A DNA stretch of 64,000 nt from the NCBI RefSeq assembly GCF_002287505.1, contig NZ_CP019688.1, positions 1,476,674 to 1,540,673 on the forward strand, in the 5' to 3' direction. The translations under genes were made by a program, and so were the position numbers. How positions within the stretch are numbered: the stretch's first letter is position 1; each line of letters opens with the position of its first letter. Shown here in pieces: positions 48,443 to 57,163 of the stretch. The notes under the pieces were generated by a model. The model was not told the DNA's origin. It did not search any database and saw nothing but the letters and a program-made list of their open reading frames with translations. The DNA is from Corynebacterium glaucum (GTDB taxonomy: Bacteria; Actinomycetota; Actinomycetes; Mycobacteriales; Mycobacteriaceae).

Positions 48443-49129
48443 ATGGATGCTTTATGGGCAGATTTGTTGCCCAAGCTCTTGCCAGCTTTTTGGACCACGA
48501 TCAAACTGACGGTGTATTCCGCCATCGGTTCGCTCATTTTGGGCACGATCTTGACCGCGATGCGGGTCTCCCCCGTCGGGATCTTGCGCTCCATCTCGGC
48601 GTTTTACATCAACACGGTGCGCAACACCCCGCTGACCCTGGTGATCCTGTTCTGCTCCTTCGGGCTGTATCAAAACCTTGGTCTGCAACTTGCCAGCCGC
48701 GACTCCAGCACGTTTCTGATGGATCAGAACTTCCGGCTCGCGGTGCTCGGCTTCATTCTTTACACCTCGTGCTTTGTGGCTGAGTCGCTGCGAAGCGGCA
48801 TCAATACCGTGCACTTCGGCCAGGCCGAGGCGGCGCGATCGCTTGGCTTGAGCTTCGGACAGACGTTCACGCAGATCGTCTTCCCCCAAGCCTGGCGCGC
48901 GGCGTTGGTGCCACTGGGCAACACGCTCATCGCGTTGACGAAGAACACCACGATCGCCTCCGCGATCGGCGTGGCCGAGGCGTCTTTGCTGATGAAGTCC
49001 ACCATCGAGTTCCACGCGAGCCAGCTGTTCATCATTTTCGGTGTGTTCGCGCTCGGCTTCGTCATCCTAACCCTGCCCATGGGCCTAATCGTTGGCCGCC
49101 TTGCTGACCGAATGGCGGTGAAGAAGTAA
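48443..49129 (+). CDS. gluC: Glutamate ABC importer, permease GluC
   Basis: 228 residues, about five membrane segments, with the PAAT permease coupling loop GQAEAARSLGLSFGQTF and the NTPLTLVILF entry. Adjacent stop/start with gluD. Confidence 0.94.
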   Translation: MDALWADLLPKLLPAFWTTIKLTVYSAIGSLILGTILTAMRVSPVGILRSISAFYINTVRNTPLTLVILFCSFGLYQNLGLQLASRDSSTFLMDQNFRLAVLGFILYTSCFVAESLRSGINTVHFGQAEAARSLGLSFGQTFTQIVFPQAWRAALVPLGNTLIALTKNTTIASAIGVAEASLLMKSTIEFHASQLFIIFGVFALGFVILTLPMGLIVGRLADRMAVKK

Positions 49130-50086
49130 ATGGCACAAGAAGTGCGCGCCACAGTTCTCTACGATGCGCCCGGCCCCAAGGGCATCATGCGCAACCGCAT
49201 CTACACGGTGATCACCCTCGTCGTGCTTGCGCTGGCAGCCTGGTGGGTCTTGTCCACCCTCGGCGACAAAGGCCAGCTCGACGCGGCAAAGTGGACCCCG
49301 TTCCTTGAAGCCAACACCTGGAAGACCTACATCCTGCCCGGCTTATGGGGCACCATCAAGGCCGCGCTCACCAGCATTGTGTTCGCGGTCATCTTCGGCG
49401 TCATTTTCGGCCCCGGCCGACTCTCCGAGTCACGCCTCGTGCGCGGGTTCTGCGCGGTGATCGTGGAGTTCTTCCGCGCAATCCCAGTGCTTTTGCTGAT
49501 GATCTTCGCCTACCAGTTTTTCGCGGTCTACAAACTCGTGCCGCCGAACGGACTCGCATTCTGGGCGGTCGTTGTGGCTCTCACCCTCTACAACGGCTCG
49601 GTCATCGCGGAGATCCTTCGCGCGGGCATCAACTCGCTGCCGAAGGGCCAGACCGAGGCAGCCCGTGCGCTGGGAATGTCGCACTGGCAGACCATGTGGT
49701 CGATCCTGCTCCCCCAGTCCATCGCGGCGATGCTGCCGGCGCTCATCGCGCAGATGGTGATTGCGCTCAAGGACACTGCGCTGGGCTACCAGATCGGCTA
49801 CGTCGAGGTGGTCCGCTCCGGCATCCAGTCCGCCTCTACGAACCAGAACTTCCTGGCCTCGCTCGTGGTTGTTGGCGCCATCATGATCATCATCAACTAC
49901 GCGCTCACCTTGCTCGCCGAGCGCGTCGAGCGCCAGCTTCGGGCTGGGCGCGCACGACGCAACATCTTTGCCAAGGTGCCTGAGGCTGCCAGCGCAGGCG
50001 TGGGCTTGGACACGAAAGACACCGTCAACGTGGACTGGCACGCGCCGGGCTACACCGAGCTAGAAAACCCCGACCGGGGGCACTAA
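49130..50086 (+). CDS. gluD: Glutamate ABC importer, permease GluD
   Basis: 318 residues; a cytoplasmic start, then five or six membrane segments with [15 protein letters not shown] and the coupling loop [18 protein letters not shown] cytoplasmic C-terminal tail of about 45 residues follows. ATG at 49130 directly abuts the gluC stop. No terminator hairpin is seen; a GCTTATCGACGGC copy follows the stop. Confidence 0.94.
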   Translation: MAQEVRATVLYDAPGPKGIMRNRIYTVITLVVLALAAWWVLSTLGDKGQLDAAKWTPFLEANTWKTYILPGLWGTIKAALTSIVFAVIFGVIFGPGRLSESRLVRGFCAVIVEFFRAIPVLLLMIFAYQFFAVYKLVPPNGLAFWAVVVALTLYNGSVIAEILRAGINSLPKGQTEAARALGMSHWQTMWSILLPQSIAAMLPALIAQMVIALKDTALGYQIGYVEVVRSGIQSASTNQNFLASLVVVGAIMIIINYALTLLAERVERQLRAGRARRNIFAKVPEAASAGVGLDTKDTVNVDWHAPGYTELENPDRGH

Positions 50087-50089
50087 GCC

Positions 50090-50102
50090 GCTTATCGACG
50101 GC
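50090..50102 (+). repeat. Copy of 13-mer GCTTATCGACGGC between gluD and recX
   Basis: Lies four bases after the gluD stop, in the short space between convergent gluD and recX. Confidence 0.7.
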
Positions 50103-50117
50103 CCATGGCAACGCGAA

Positions 50118-50729
50118 TTATCCCACGTCGCTGCTGTCCGAGTTGAGCGCATCGATTCGCGCGTCCAAGGTCTCACGTGCGACACGCAGCGACATCTCTG
50201 AGGAGTAACCGCGCCGCGCGAGTACGCCAACAACACGGCGCAAGTGCTTGTCGTATTCCTGCCGATCCGTGGGTGGTGCCTTCACAGCGCGGGCTTTCTT
50301 TTCCGCCAGCACCCGTGCTTGCGCCTCTTCGTCCTCCGGAGAAACTTGGCTGAGCGCATCGGCGCGGATATCCGCTGCCACGCCCTTGTCTCGCAGCTCG
50401 AGGTCAAGTGCTCGCGCGGATTTTCCACGGGCCGCTGCACGCTGGCGCACCCACTCGCGGGCGAACGCCTTGTCGTCGAGCAGCCTCGAGCGCTCGAGGG
50501 AATCGAGCACTTCCTCTACGAGGTCCTCCTCGAACTCGGCTTTTAGCAGCCGCTCGCGAAGCTCGTGCCGGGAGCGGGCACGCTGATCTAGGAGGCCAAG
50601 CGCCCGCTTACGCACGGGTGCGATGGCCTCCTCGTGGGTGCGGTCGAAGAGTTCTCCGCCCCCATGTGTTTTGTAGTGATCGAGGGCCTCTTGTAGCCGT
50701 GCGATTTTGTCCGGGTCGGGCGTATTCAA
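50118..50729 (-). CDS. recX: Regulatory protein RecX
   Basis: Modulator that binds RecA filaments and limits their activity. 203 residues of three-helix repeats, with RALGLLDQRARSRHELRERLL near the start and RRVVGVLARRGYS near the end, the conserved N- and C-terminal blocks. Three bases after recA, so co-expressed. Confidence 0.94.
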   Translation of the reverse strand: MNTPDPDKIARLQEALDHYKTHGGGELFDRTHEEAIAPVRKRALGLLDQRARSRHELRERLLKAEFEEDLVEEVLDSLERSRLLDDKAFAREWVRQRAAARGKSARALDLELRDKGVAADIRADALSQVSPEDEEAQARVLAEKKARAVKAPPTDRQEYDKHLRRVVGVLARRGYSSEMSLRVARETLDARIDALNSDSSDVG

Positions 50730-50732
50730 CGG

Positions 50733-51878
50733 CTAGCTGCCCTGCGCGGGCAGAAGGTTGACATCGTCGTTTTCGTCCTCGTCATCGTCGAAGTCGATGT
50801 TGGGGACCATGTCGACGAGGTCGTCCGAAAGCTCGTCGCTCGCCGCATCCTTGCCCGCATATGCCCCGACACCCAGTGCCTTGAAGATCTTGTCTTCGAT
50901 CTCGTCAGCCAGTTCCGTGTTGTCCTTGAGGAACAGCCGGGCTTTTTCCTTGCCTTGGCCGAGCTGCTCACCTTCGTAGGTGAACCACGAGCCGGACTTC
51001 TTCACGATGCCGTTGTCCACGCCCATGTCGATGATGGAGCTCTCGCGGGAAATACCTTCGCCGTACATGATGTCGAACTCGGCAACCTTGAACGGCGGCG
51101 ACACCTTGTTCTTCACCACCTTGAGCTTGGTGCGGTTACCAATCGAGTCCTGGCCGTCCTTCAGCGTCTGGATGCGGCGCACGTCGCAGCGCACGGAGGC
51201 GTAGAACTTCAGCGCTTTACCACCGGTGGTGGTCTCAGGAGAGCCGAACATCACGCCGATCTTCTCGCGCAGCTGGTTGATGAAGATCGCAGTGGTACCC
51301 GAGTTGTAGAGCGCGCCCGTCATCTTGCGCAGCGCCTGCGACATCAGGCGAGCCTGGAGACCCACGTGGGAATCACCCATCTCGCCTTCGATCTCCGCCT
51401 TCGGAGTCAGTGCCGCAACGGAGTCGATGACGATCATGTCGATTGCACCGGAGCGCACCAGCATGTCGGCGATCTCTAGTGCCTGCTCACCAGTGTCTGG
51501 CTGGGAGACCAAGAGATTATCCGTGTCTACGCCAAGCTTCTTCGCGTAGTCCGGATCCAGCGCATGCTCCGCGTCAATGAAAGCCGCGATGCCGCCAGCC
51601 TTCTGCGCCTGCGCGATTGCATGCAGCGCCACCGTGGTCTTACCCGAAGACTCCGGGCCGTAGATCTCCACGATGCGGCCGCGCGGCCAGCCACCGATGC
51701 CCAGTGCCACGTCGATGGCGGTATTGCCGGAGGAAATGGACTGGATCGGCGGGCGGTTGTCCTCACCCAGGCGCATGATGGCGCCCTTGCCAAAGTCCTT
51801 CTCAATCATCGCCAGCGCTGCATCGAGCGCATTCTGGCGGTCGTTGCCAGCGGCTCCAGTCTTCTTCTTTGCTGCCAT
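50733..51878 (-). CDS. recA: Recombinase RecA
   Basis: Strand-exchange ATPase and co-protease for LexA. Walker A GPESSGKT at 74-81, DNA-binding loops around [13 protein letters not shown], and an acidic C-terminal tail (DDDEDENDD). 381 residues, no intein. AGGAGAG precedes the ATG. A LexA box lies about 140 bases upstream. Confidence 0.98.
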   Translation of the reverse strand: MAAKKKTGAAGNDRQNALDAALAMIEKDFGKGAIMRLGEDNRPPIQSISSGNTAIDVALGIGGWPRGRIVEIYGPESSGKTTVALHAIAQAQKAGGIAAFIDAEHALDPDYAKKLGVDTDNLLVSQPDTGEQALEIADMLVRSGAIDMIVIDSVAALTPKAEIEGEMGDSHVGLQARLMSQALRKMTGALYNSGTTAIFINQLREKIGVMFGSPETTTGGKALKFYASVRCDVRRIQTLKDGQDSIGNRTKLKVVKNKVSPPFKVAEFDIMYGEGISRESSIIDMGVDNGIVKKSGSWFTYEGEQLGQGKEKARLFLKDNTELADEIEDKIFKALGVGAYAGKDAASDELSDDLVDMVPNIDFDDDEDENDDVNLLPAQGS

Positions 51879-52014
51879 GTGCTTGTAACTCTCCTGCGAT
51901 GTGTAGCTAGCGTGCGTGCTTCAAACCGATATGTATTAGACGTTCACCGACACCGTCTCGGTTCCATCAACACTTCGAAATCCTAGAACGCGGATTCAAC
52001 ACGTTCGAACGTAC

Positions 52015-52030
52015 ACGCAAACATGTTCGA
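52015..52030. promoter_or_regulatory. LexA (SOS) box upstream of recA
   Basis: ACGCAAACATGTTCGA, with a full right half (ATGTTCGA) and near-match left half. A further palindrome ACGTTCGAACGT lies at 52001-52012 in the same region. Confidence 0.72.
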
Positions 52031-52073
52031 TAACAATGTGACACGCGCGCACCCGAACGCAACCTTCCCTGCC

Positions 52074-52289
52074 TTACTTTCCCGGCCGATCTACGCCTAA
52101 ACGCCGCTCTTCCGGCACGTCAAACGCGTCGCAAAGCCCCTCCCACACGACGCGCGGATCGACACCATTTTCGATTAGCTCGGCCGCTGTGCGATCGCTT
52201 TGCGGCAGCACCTGCGACTGGACGATCCACTGCGCACGCTCCGCGCCGAACTCGTCTTCCACGAGCTGATCAAATTCCGTCAAACGCAT
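52074..52289 (-). CDS. DUF3046 protein
   Basis: 71 residues beginning MRLTEFDQLVEDEFG, a small actinobacterial family found upstream of recA. Function unknown. ATG at 52289 has TAGGTT seven bases upstream and no ribosome site, so it is probably leaderless; an upstream frame start at 52307 would lie before that promoter element. Confidence 0.85.
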   Translation of the reverse strand: MRLTEFDQLVEDEFGAERAQWIVQSQVLPQSDRTAAELIENGVDPRVVWEGLCDAFDVPEERRLGVDRPGK

Positions 52290-52353
52290 GCCACCTAACC
52301 TACACACACCCCACGCCTCTCCCTTTCTGTAAGCGCGCCTTTTTCATATCGCT

Positions 52354-52366
52354 TGAACACCGTTCA
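52354..52366. promoter_or_regulatory. Probable BioQ operator at the bioYMN promoter
   Basis: TGAACACCGTTCA is a perfect TGAAC-N3-GTTCA dyad, close to the published corynebacterial BioQ consensus TGAAC-N3-GTTAC. It lies three bases before the -10 element TACTCT (52369-52374), which is seven bases before the bioY ATG: a typical place for a repressor. Confidence 0.75.
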
Positions 52367-52381
52367 GATACTCTTCTTCAC

Positions 52382-52993
52382 ATGACATCTGTGCACGCCT
52401 CTTCAGACTCCCAACCGCCGCGCTCCAGCTCTAGCGCCAGCACTGCCACTGACATCGCCTACATTGCAGTCTTCGCCGCCATCATCATCGTGCTGGGGTT
52501 CCTCGCCATCCCAGTCGGCGCCCTCGGCGCACCGATCGTGCTGCAAAACGCCGCAGTCATCCTCGCCGGCCTAGTCCTCGGACGCCGCCGCGGTTTCCTC
52601 ACCGCCGCAGTGTTCCTCTTGGTAGGCCTGGCACTTCCGGTGCTCGCAGGCGGGCGTACCACCATCGCCGCAATCGGAGGCATCACGGTCGGGTACCTTG
52701 TCGGCTACCTGGTTTCCGCTTGGGTCGCTGGCGCGATCGCCTACCGTGCACCGTTCAAGTCGAACCGGGGCATGGCAATTGCCGTGCTCATCATCGCAGG
52801 TTACGTGGGACTCTTCATCCAGTACTTCTTCGGCGTATTCGGCTTCATGTTCCGCGCGGACATGACGTTCATCCAGGCGTGGCAAGCCCAATTGCCGTTC
52901 GTGCTGACCGATGCAATCGAGATTGCGCTCGTGATCGCCGTCGCAATCGGAGTGCACTCGGCGATCCCGGACATCCGCAGGGGTCGTCGATAA
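52382..52993 (+). CDS. bioY: Biotin ECF transporter S component BioY
   Basis: 203 residues, six membrane segments, BioY signature around GRRRGFLTAAVFLLVGLALPVLAGG. Binds biotin and works with BioM and BioN. Leaderless-type start at 52382. First gene of bioYMN; corynebacteria that lack complete biotin synthesis depend on this importer. Confidence 0.94.
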   Translation: MTSVHASSDSQPPRSSSSASTATDIAYIAVFAAIIIVLGFLAIPVGALGAPIVLQNAAVILAGLVLGRRRGFLTAAVFLLVGLALPVLAGGRTTIAAIGGITVGYLVGYLVSAWVAGAIAYRAPFKSNRGMAIAVLIIAGYVGLFIQYFFGVFGFMFRADMTFIQAWQAQLPFVLTDAIEIALVIAVAIGVHSAIPDIRRGRR

Positions 52994-52998
52994 GCATC

Positions 52999-53688
52999 AT
53001 GCCCCTCATTGAGTTTCGCGAAGCCTCCGTTTCCTACGACGGCGAGACCGTGCTCGCCCCGCTCAACGTCAGTTTTGACGAGCAGCGTGTCGGCATCATC
53101 GGCTCGAACGGCTCCGGCAAATCCACCACCGTGCGCATGATCAACGGTTTGATCGAACCCACGACAGGCAGTGTGCTTTACGACGGCCTCTCCCCCACGA
53201 GCCAGGGCAAAGACGTCCGCAAACGGGTGGGCTTCGTCTTCTCCGACGCGGAATCACAAATCGTCATGCCAAGGGTGAGCGACGATGTGGCGTTCTCGCT
53301 CCGTCGGTTCAAACTGCCCCGCGCTGAGGTCCAGGCTCGGGTCACCGCGGTGCTGGAGAGGTTCGAGCTTTCTCACCTGGCCGAAAACTCGCCGCACACC
53401 CTCTCAGGCGGCGAGAAGCAAATGCTCGCGCTCGCCTCGGTGCTGGTGATCGAGCCGGACACCGTGATTGCAGATGAGCCAACCACGCTGCTCGACCTGC
53501 GCAACCGCCGCCGCATCATCCGCGAGCTGATGAGCTTGGAGCAGCAATTGGTGGTAGTCACCCACGACCTGGACATGCTTCGGGATTTCGACCGCGTGCT
53601 GGTCATCGACGAGGGGCAATTGCTTTACGACGGCTCCCCGGACGACGCCATCGCCTTCTACATCGACCGAATGGATGCCAAGCCGTGA
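52999..53688 (+). CDS. bioM: Biotin ECF transporter ATPase BioM
   Basis: 229 residues. Walker A GSNGSGKST at 35-43, Q-loop FSDAESQ, signature LSGGEKQ and Walker B VIADEPTTLLD. The start at 52999 is five bases after the bioY stop; a longer frame would read through bioY. Confidence 0.93.
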   Translation: MPLIEFREASVSYDGETVLAPLNVSFDEQRVGIIGSNGSGKSTTVRMINGLIEPTTGSVLYDGLSPTSQGKDVRKRVGFVFSDAESQIVMPRVSDDVAFSLRRFKLPRAEVQARVTAVLERFELSHLAENSPHTLSGGEKQMLALASVLVIEPDTVIADEPTTLLDLRNRRRIIRELMSLEQQLVVVTHDLDMLRDFDRVLVIDEGQLLYDGSPDDAIAFYIDRMDAKP

Positions 53689-54299
53689 TCCGCGAGCTAC
53701 CGCTAGGCGTCTACGTTCCCGGTAGTTCCTTCCTGCATCGGGTGCACCCGAGCCTGAAGTTCTTGCTGCTGGTCGCGTTCGTCCTCTGGGTGACCATCTG
53801 GCCGACACTGCCATGGCAATCGATGGCGGCCCTGACATTGATCATGGTGCTGTATGCGCTCGCCGGGATCCCAGTCGGCGTGGCCTGGCGCCAGTTCGTA
53901 ACGTTGTTGCCGTTCTTACTCTTCCTCTGCGCGTTTATCTGGTGGCAAAACGGACTGGCAGCGGCTCTGACCACGGGCATAGGATTGACCGCCACAATCG
54001 CCGCTGCGAACTTGCTGACGCTGACTACCACGGTCGAAGCGCTGTTGGACGCGCTTGACCAGAGCCTCCAGCCGCTCGCTCGCGTTGGTGTTCCCGTGGA
54101 ACTGATCAGCCTCACCATCGCCCTGACCATCCGGTTGATCCCGCTCATGCTGGCGACCGCGAACGAAGTGCTCGACGCGCGCCGGGCCCGCGGTGCCGGG
54201 TTTTCCTTCGCCGCCTTCGGTGTGCCGCTTGTGATCCGAGCGGTGCGCCGCGCCCGCCAAATCGGCGAGGCGCTCATGGCGCGCGGCGCGGTGGATTAA
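53685..54299 (+). CDS. bioN: Biotin ECF transporter T component BioN
   Basis: 204 residues, four or five membrane segments and the T-component coupling motif ARRARGAGF (with a second RRARQIGEALMARGA). GTG start overlaps bioM by four bases. A strong terminator follows. Confidence 0.92.
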   Translation: MIRELPLGVYVPGSSFLHRVHPSLKFLLLVAFVLWVTIWPTLPWQSMAALTLIMVLYALAGIPVGVAWRQFVTLLPFLLFLCAFIWWQNGLAAALTTGIGLTATIAAANLLTLTTTVEALLDALDQSLQPLARVGVPVELISLTIALTIRLIPLMLATANEVLDARRARGAGFSFAAFGVPLVIRAVRRARQIGEALMARGAVD

Positions 54300-54306
54300 G
54301 CCCAAA

Positions 54307-54347
54307 ACCGCCTCCATCCCGCAGTCATACAACGGGATGGAGGCGGT
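54307..54347. terminator. Strong terminator between convergent bioN and pspA
   Basis: Perfect 15-bp stem ACCGCCTCCATCCCG/CGGGATGGAGGCGGT with an 11-nt loop. On the minus strand it is followed by TTTT, so it clearly ends pspA and probably also bioN. Confidence 0.9.
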
Positions 54348-54360
54348 AGATGCAGAAGCG

Positions 54361-55218
54361 TTAGATTTCGCCGCGCAGCTCGCGCATGCGCTCGGCAACA
54401 GCGTCGTCCGAGACACCAGCCCCGGACGGCTGCTGGGACTGCTGCGCTGCACCCGGGCCGTTCGCACCCTGCTCAATCGCCGGCTTCGAGCCGGAGGTCA
54501 GCTCACCAGACATCTCGGCACGGATCTGCTCGAGGCGGCCGTGGCCAGCCATCTGGATGCCTGCCTGCTCAACCTCAGCCATACGGCCTTCGATGGAGTT
54601 TTGCGCAAGCTCGGCGGCACCGAGCGCGTTCGCGTAACGACGCTCGATTTTGTCGCGCACCTGATCCAGGTTCGGGCCAGTCGCGGTAATGGAGTTCATC
54701 TGGCGCATGGTCTCCGAGACCTTTTCCTGCATCTTGGCCTGCTCGAGCTGGCTCAGCAGCTTGGAGCGCTCAGCCACCTGCTGCTGCAGGTGTGCCGCGT
54801 TGCGCTCCACGGCCTGCTTCGCGGCCCCTGCCTGCTGCAGCGCCTGATCGTGGAGCTGCTTGGTGTCTTCCACGCCCTGCTCTGCGGTCACCAGCTGGGC
54901 AGCGAAAGCCTCTGCGGCATTCTCGTACTCGCTTGCGCGCTTCTGGTCGCCCTCGTTGCGAGCCTTGTCAGCGAGCTGCAGCGCCTGGCGGGTGTTCGCC
55001 TGCAGCTTCTCCACGTCCTCCAGACGGCGGTTCAGCTGCATCTCCAGCTGACGCTGGTTGCCAATCACAGCAGCTGCCTGCTGGGACAGCGCCTGGTGCT
55101 GACGCTGCGCCTCGCTAATCGCCTGCTCGATCTGGACCTTCGGATCAGCGTTCTCTTCGATCTTGTTGTCGAAGAGGGCCATGAGGTAGTTCCAGAACTT
55201 CTTGAACGGGTTCGCCAT
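54361..55218 (-). CDS. pspA: PspA/IM30-family envelope stress protein
   Basis: 285 residues. An amphipathic N-terminal helix ([21 protein letters not shown]) is followed by long coiled coils (about 25-230) and a low-complexity Gln/Gly/Ala stretch before a short terminal helix. This is the PspA layout; the mycobacterial counterpart (Rv2744c) lies downstream of clgR as here. Stabilises the membrane under envelope stress. It is 87 bases after clgR, which activates it in mycobacteria. Confidence 0.93.
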   Translation of the reverse strand: MANPFKKFWNYLMALFDNKIEENADPKVQIEQAISEAQRQHQALSQQAAAVIGNQRQLEMQLNRRLEDVEKLQANTRQALQLADKARNEGDQKRASEYENAAEAFAAQLVTAEQGVEDTKQLHDQALQQAGAAKQAVERNAAHLQQQVAERSKLLSQLEQAKMQEKVSETMRQMNSITATGPNLDQVRDKIERRYANALGAAELAQNSIEGRMAEVEQAGIQMAGHGRLEQIRAEMSGELTSGSKPAIEQGANGPGAAQQSQQPSGAGVSDDAVAERMRELRGEI

Positions 55219-55305
55219 GGGTCAAAGACCTTTCGTGGAATGTTTTATCTATCGCGTAACCACAATAGACGCGATCCGCCCGCCACGCTGCAGGCGCTCA
55301 GGGTT

Positions 55306-55665
55306 TTAGGCCTCGGCTGCAGCTGGAGTGGTCGAAGCCAACTCGTCATTGATTGAAGGCAGCGATAGGTTCGCCACAGCCTCGAGCAGCACCTCGGCCA
55401 CGGTGGTGTCCAACGCCTGGCAGATAGAGGCAAGCACCTCGGAGGAGACCTCTTTACGCCCACGCTCCAGCTCGGAGAGGTAGCCAGGTGAAACCATCGC
55501 GTGGGTGGCAAGCTCTCGAAGTGTCACGCCCTTATCGGCGCGGTAGGCACGCAGCGACATCCCGAGCGCCTCACGCAGCAAGGGTTCGCGCTGGCGGGGG
55601 TTACGCACCGGGGAAACCGGCACAGTTGCCGGTGCATCAAAAAGCAGAGTTGTTGTAGCCATCAT
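55306..55665 (-). CDS. clgR: Transcriptional regulator ClgR
   Basis: 119 residues. XRE-type helix-turn-helix GVTLRELATHAMVSPGYLSELERGRKEVSSE. ClgR activates clpC and clpP1P2 in C. glutamicum and is itself degraded by ClpCP; the Ala-rich C-terminus (TTPAAAEA) fits such a degron. The ATG at 55665 has TACCGT eight bases upstream, so probably leaderless; ATG at 55662 is an alternative. Between cinA and pspA as in other corynebacteria. Confidence 0.92.
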   Translation of the reverse strand: MMATTTLLFDAPATVPVSPVRNPRQREPLLREALGMSLRAYRADKGVTLRELATHAMVSPGYLSELERGRKEVSSEVLASICQALDTTVAEVLLEAVANLSLPSINDELASTTPAAAEA

Positions 55666-55680
55666 TGAGTTCAACGGTAC

Positions 55681-56256
55681 TCACCCCGCAATTGTTCCCT
55701 CGGGTTGGTCACGCACAGCCTTCAGCGCCCCACGCAGCGCTGCTTCAACGGCAGCGGCGCGAATCTCGTTGCGGTTGCCCGCCAACACTCGCACCGGCTC
55801 CGACTCCCCTGGAACCAGGGCGTAACGGCTCATCGCTATAGGCGCCAACTCGGCCGCGGGCGACGACGCGGTCCACTTCGGGCCACTGACACCAATCCAC
55901 ACCTCACCGACGTGGTGGCCGTCCTGCGGGTCCGGCCCGGCGACGCCCGTCAACGCCACCGCCCAGTCCGCACCGCACGCAGCCTTGCAGCCCCGAGCCA
56001 TCTCGCGGGCGGTTTGCGCCGAGACCACGCCGTGGCGCGCGACCACTTCCTCGCCCACCCCAGCGAGCGTGACCTTCAAATCGGTCGCGTACGTCACCAA
56101 CCCGCCGCGCAGCACGTCGGAGGCCCCCGGCACGCCAGCCAAAGTCGCGCACGCAAGCCCCGCCGTCAGCGATTCGCAGAACGCGATGGTCTGTCCGCGC
56201 TGACGAAGTTCGTCGATAAGCAATTGCTCGATGCTCGCTGTGCTCATTGGGCTCAC
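55681..56256 (-). CDS. cinA: CinA C-terminal domain protein (nicotinamide-nucleotide amidohydrolase)
   Basis: 191 residues, the stand-alone CinA/PncC amidase domain. FCESLTAGLACATLAGVPGASDVLRGGLVTYA and the VALTGVAGP segment are the family blocks. Converts nicotinamide mononucleotide to nicotinic acid mononucleotide in the NAD cycle. GTG start overlaps the pgsA stop (GTGA). It contains one GCTTATCGACG copy near its start. Confidence 0.92.
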   Translation of the reverse strand: MSPMSTASIEQLLIDELRQRGQTIAFCESLTAGLACATLAGVPGASDVLRGGLVTYATDLKVTLAGVGEEVVARHGVVSAQTAREMARGCKAACGADWAVALTGVAGPDPQDGHHVGEVWIGVSGPKWTASSPAAELAPIAMSRYALVPGESEPVRVLAGNRNEIRAAAVEAALRGALKAVRDQPEGTIAG

Positions 56257-56807
56257 TGATTGACCTTCTTCGCATCAACCAGATACTGAATGCCGGTGAC
56301 CACCGTGACCACCACGGCCAGGAGCATGACAATGTACGTCGGCACGCTCATCCACTCCGGCAGCGGACAGAGGTACATGCCCACGCCCACCGTTTGCAGC
56401 ACGGTCTTGAGCTTGCCGCCCTTCGACGCGGGCACGACCTTGCCTTGGCGCAGCATGCCCATGCGCCAGAAGGTGATGCCGAGCTCACGGATGATGATGA
56501 CCACCGTCATCCAGATCGGCAGGTTGCTGGCGGTGTTGAGCGTCACCAGGGCGGTGATCATCAAGGCCTTGTCCGCGATTGGGTCGGCGATCTTGCCAAA
56601 GTCCGTCACCAGGCCGCGTGCGCGGGCGATGTCGCCGTCGAGCTTGTCCGTGACCATCAGCGCCACAAACAGGCCGAACGCCCACCACCATTGCTGGCTC
56701 AGCACCAGCCACGCGAACACCGGAATGAACAGGATGCGCAGGCTGGTGAGGATGTTCGGCAAGTTCCAGTTGGACTGCTTGCCAGGCGCCGGGGTCGAAG
56801 TGCTCAC
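56253..56807 (-). CDS. pgsA: CDP-diacylglycerol-glycerol-3-phosphate 3-phosphatidyltransferase
   Basis: 184 residues, five or six membrane segments. The CDP-alcohol phosphotransferase motif is complete: DGDIARARG, eight residues, then G and two Asp (GKIADPIADK). Makes phosphatidylglycerol phosphate. GTG at 56807 has TAGGGT seven bases upstream (leaderless). The 46-base gap to the divergent YciI gene holds both -10 boxes. Confidence 0.92.
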   Translation of the reverse strand: MSTSTPAPGKQSNWNLPNILTSLRILFIPVFAWLVLSQQWWWAFGLFVALMVTDKLDGDIARARGLVTDFGKIADPIADKALMITALVTLNTASNLPIWMTVVIIIRELGITFWRMGMLRQGKVVPASKGGKLKTVLQTVGVGMYLCPLPEWMSVPTYIVMLLAVVVTVVTGIQYLVDAKKVNQ

Positions 56808-56853
56808 GCCGTCCACCCTACCGACCGCCGCTTGCGGGCCTAAACTGCCACGC

Positions 56854-57141
56854 ATGAAGTATTTTGCATGCACTTACACCTACGGCGACGACGCGGCCCT
56901 GATCGACGCCACCCGCCCTAAGCACCGCGAGTTCATTTCCAACCAGCTAGGACTCGGCCGGATTGTCGGCTCGGGCCCGTACGTCGACGGCACTCAGGCG
57001 CTGATCATCATTCAGTTGCCGGATACCGCGACCGAGTCCGATGCCACCGAGCTGATGGACCAGGATCCCTACATCGCCGCCGGCGCGCTGGCCAAGCGCG
57101 AGATCCGCGAGTGGAACCCGGTTTCTAACATCTTCAGCTAG
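56854..57141 (+). CDS. YciI-like protein
   Basis: 95 residues. Ferredoxin-like dimeric alpha/beta fold pattern with RPKHREFISNQLGLGRIVGSGPY (His-Asp position typical of YciI filled by His/Glu) and a final REWNPV. Function of the family is unclear. ATG at 56854 has TAAACT seven bases upstream, leaderless. Confidence 0.85.
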   Translation: MKYFACTYTYGDDAALIDATRPKHREFISNQLGLGRIVGSGPYVDGTQALIIIQLPDTATESDATELMDQDPYIAAGALAKREIREWNPVSNIFS

Positions 57142-57150
57142 AGCTTTTTC

Positions 57151-57163
57151 GCTTATCGACGGC
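57151..57163 (+). repeat. Copy of 13-mer GCTTATCGACGGC between the YciI gene and terC
   Basis: In the 21-base space between convergent genes. The 19 bases GCTTTTTCGCTTATCGACG (57143-57161) also occur exactly at 31594-31612 inside the GNAT gene. Confidence 0.7.
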
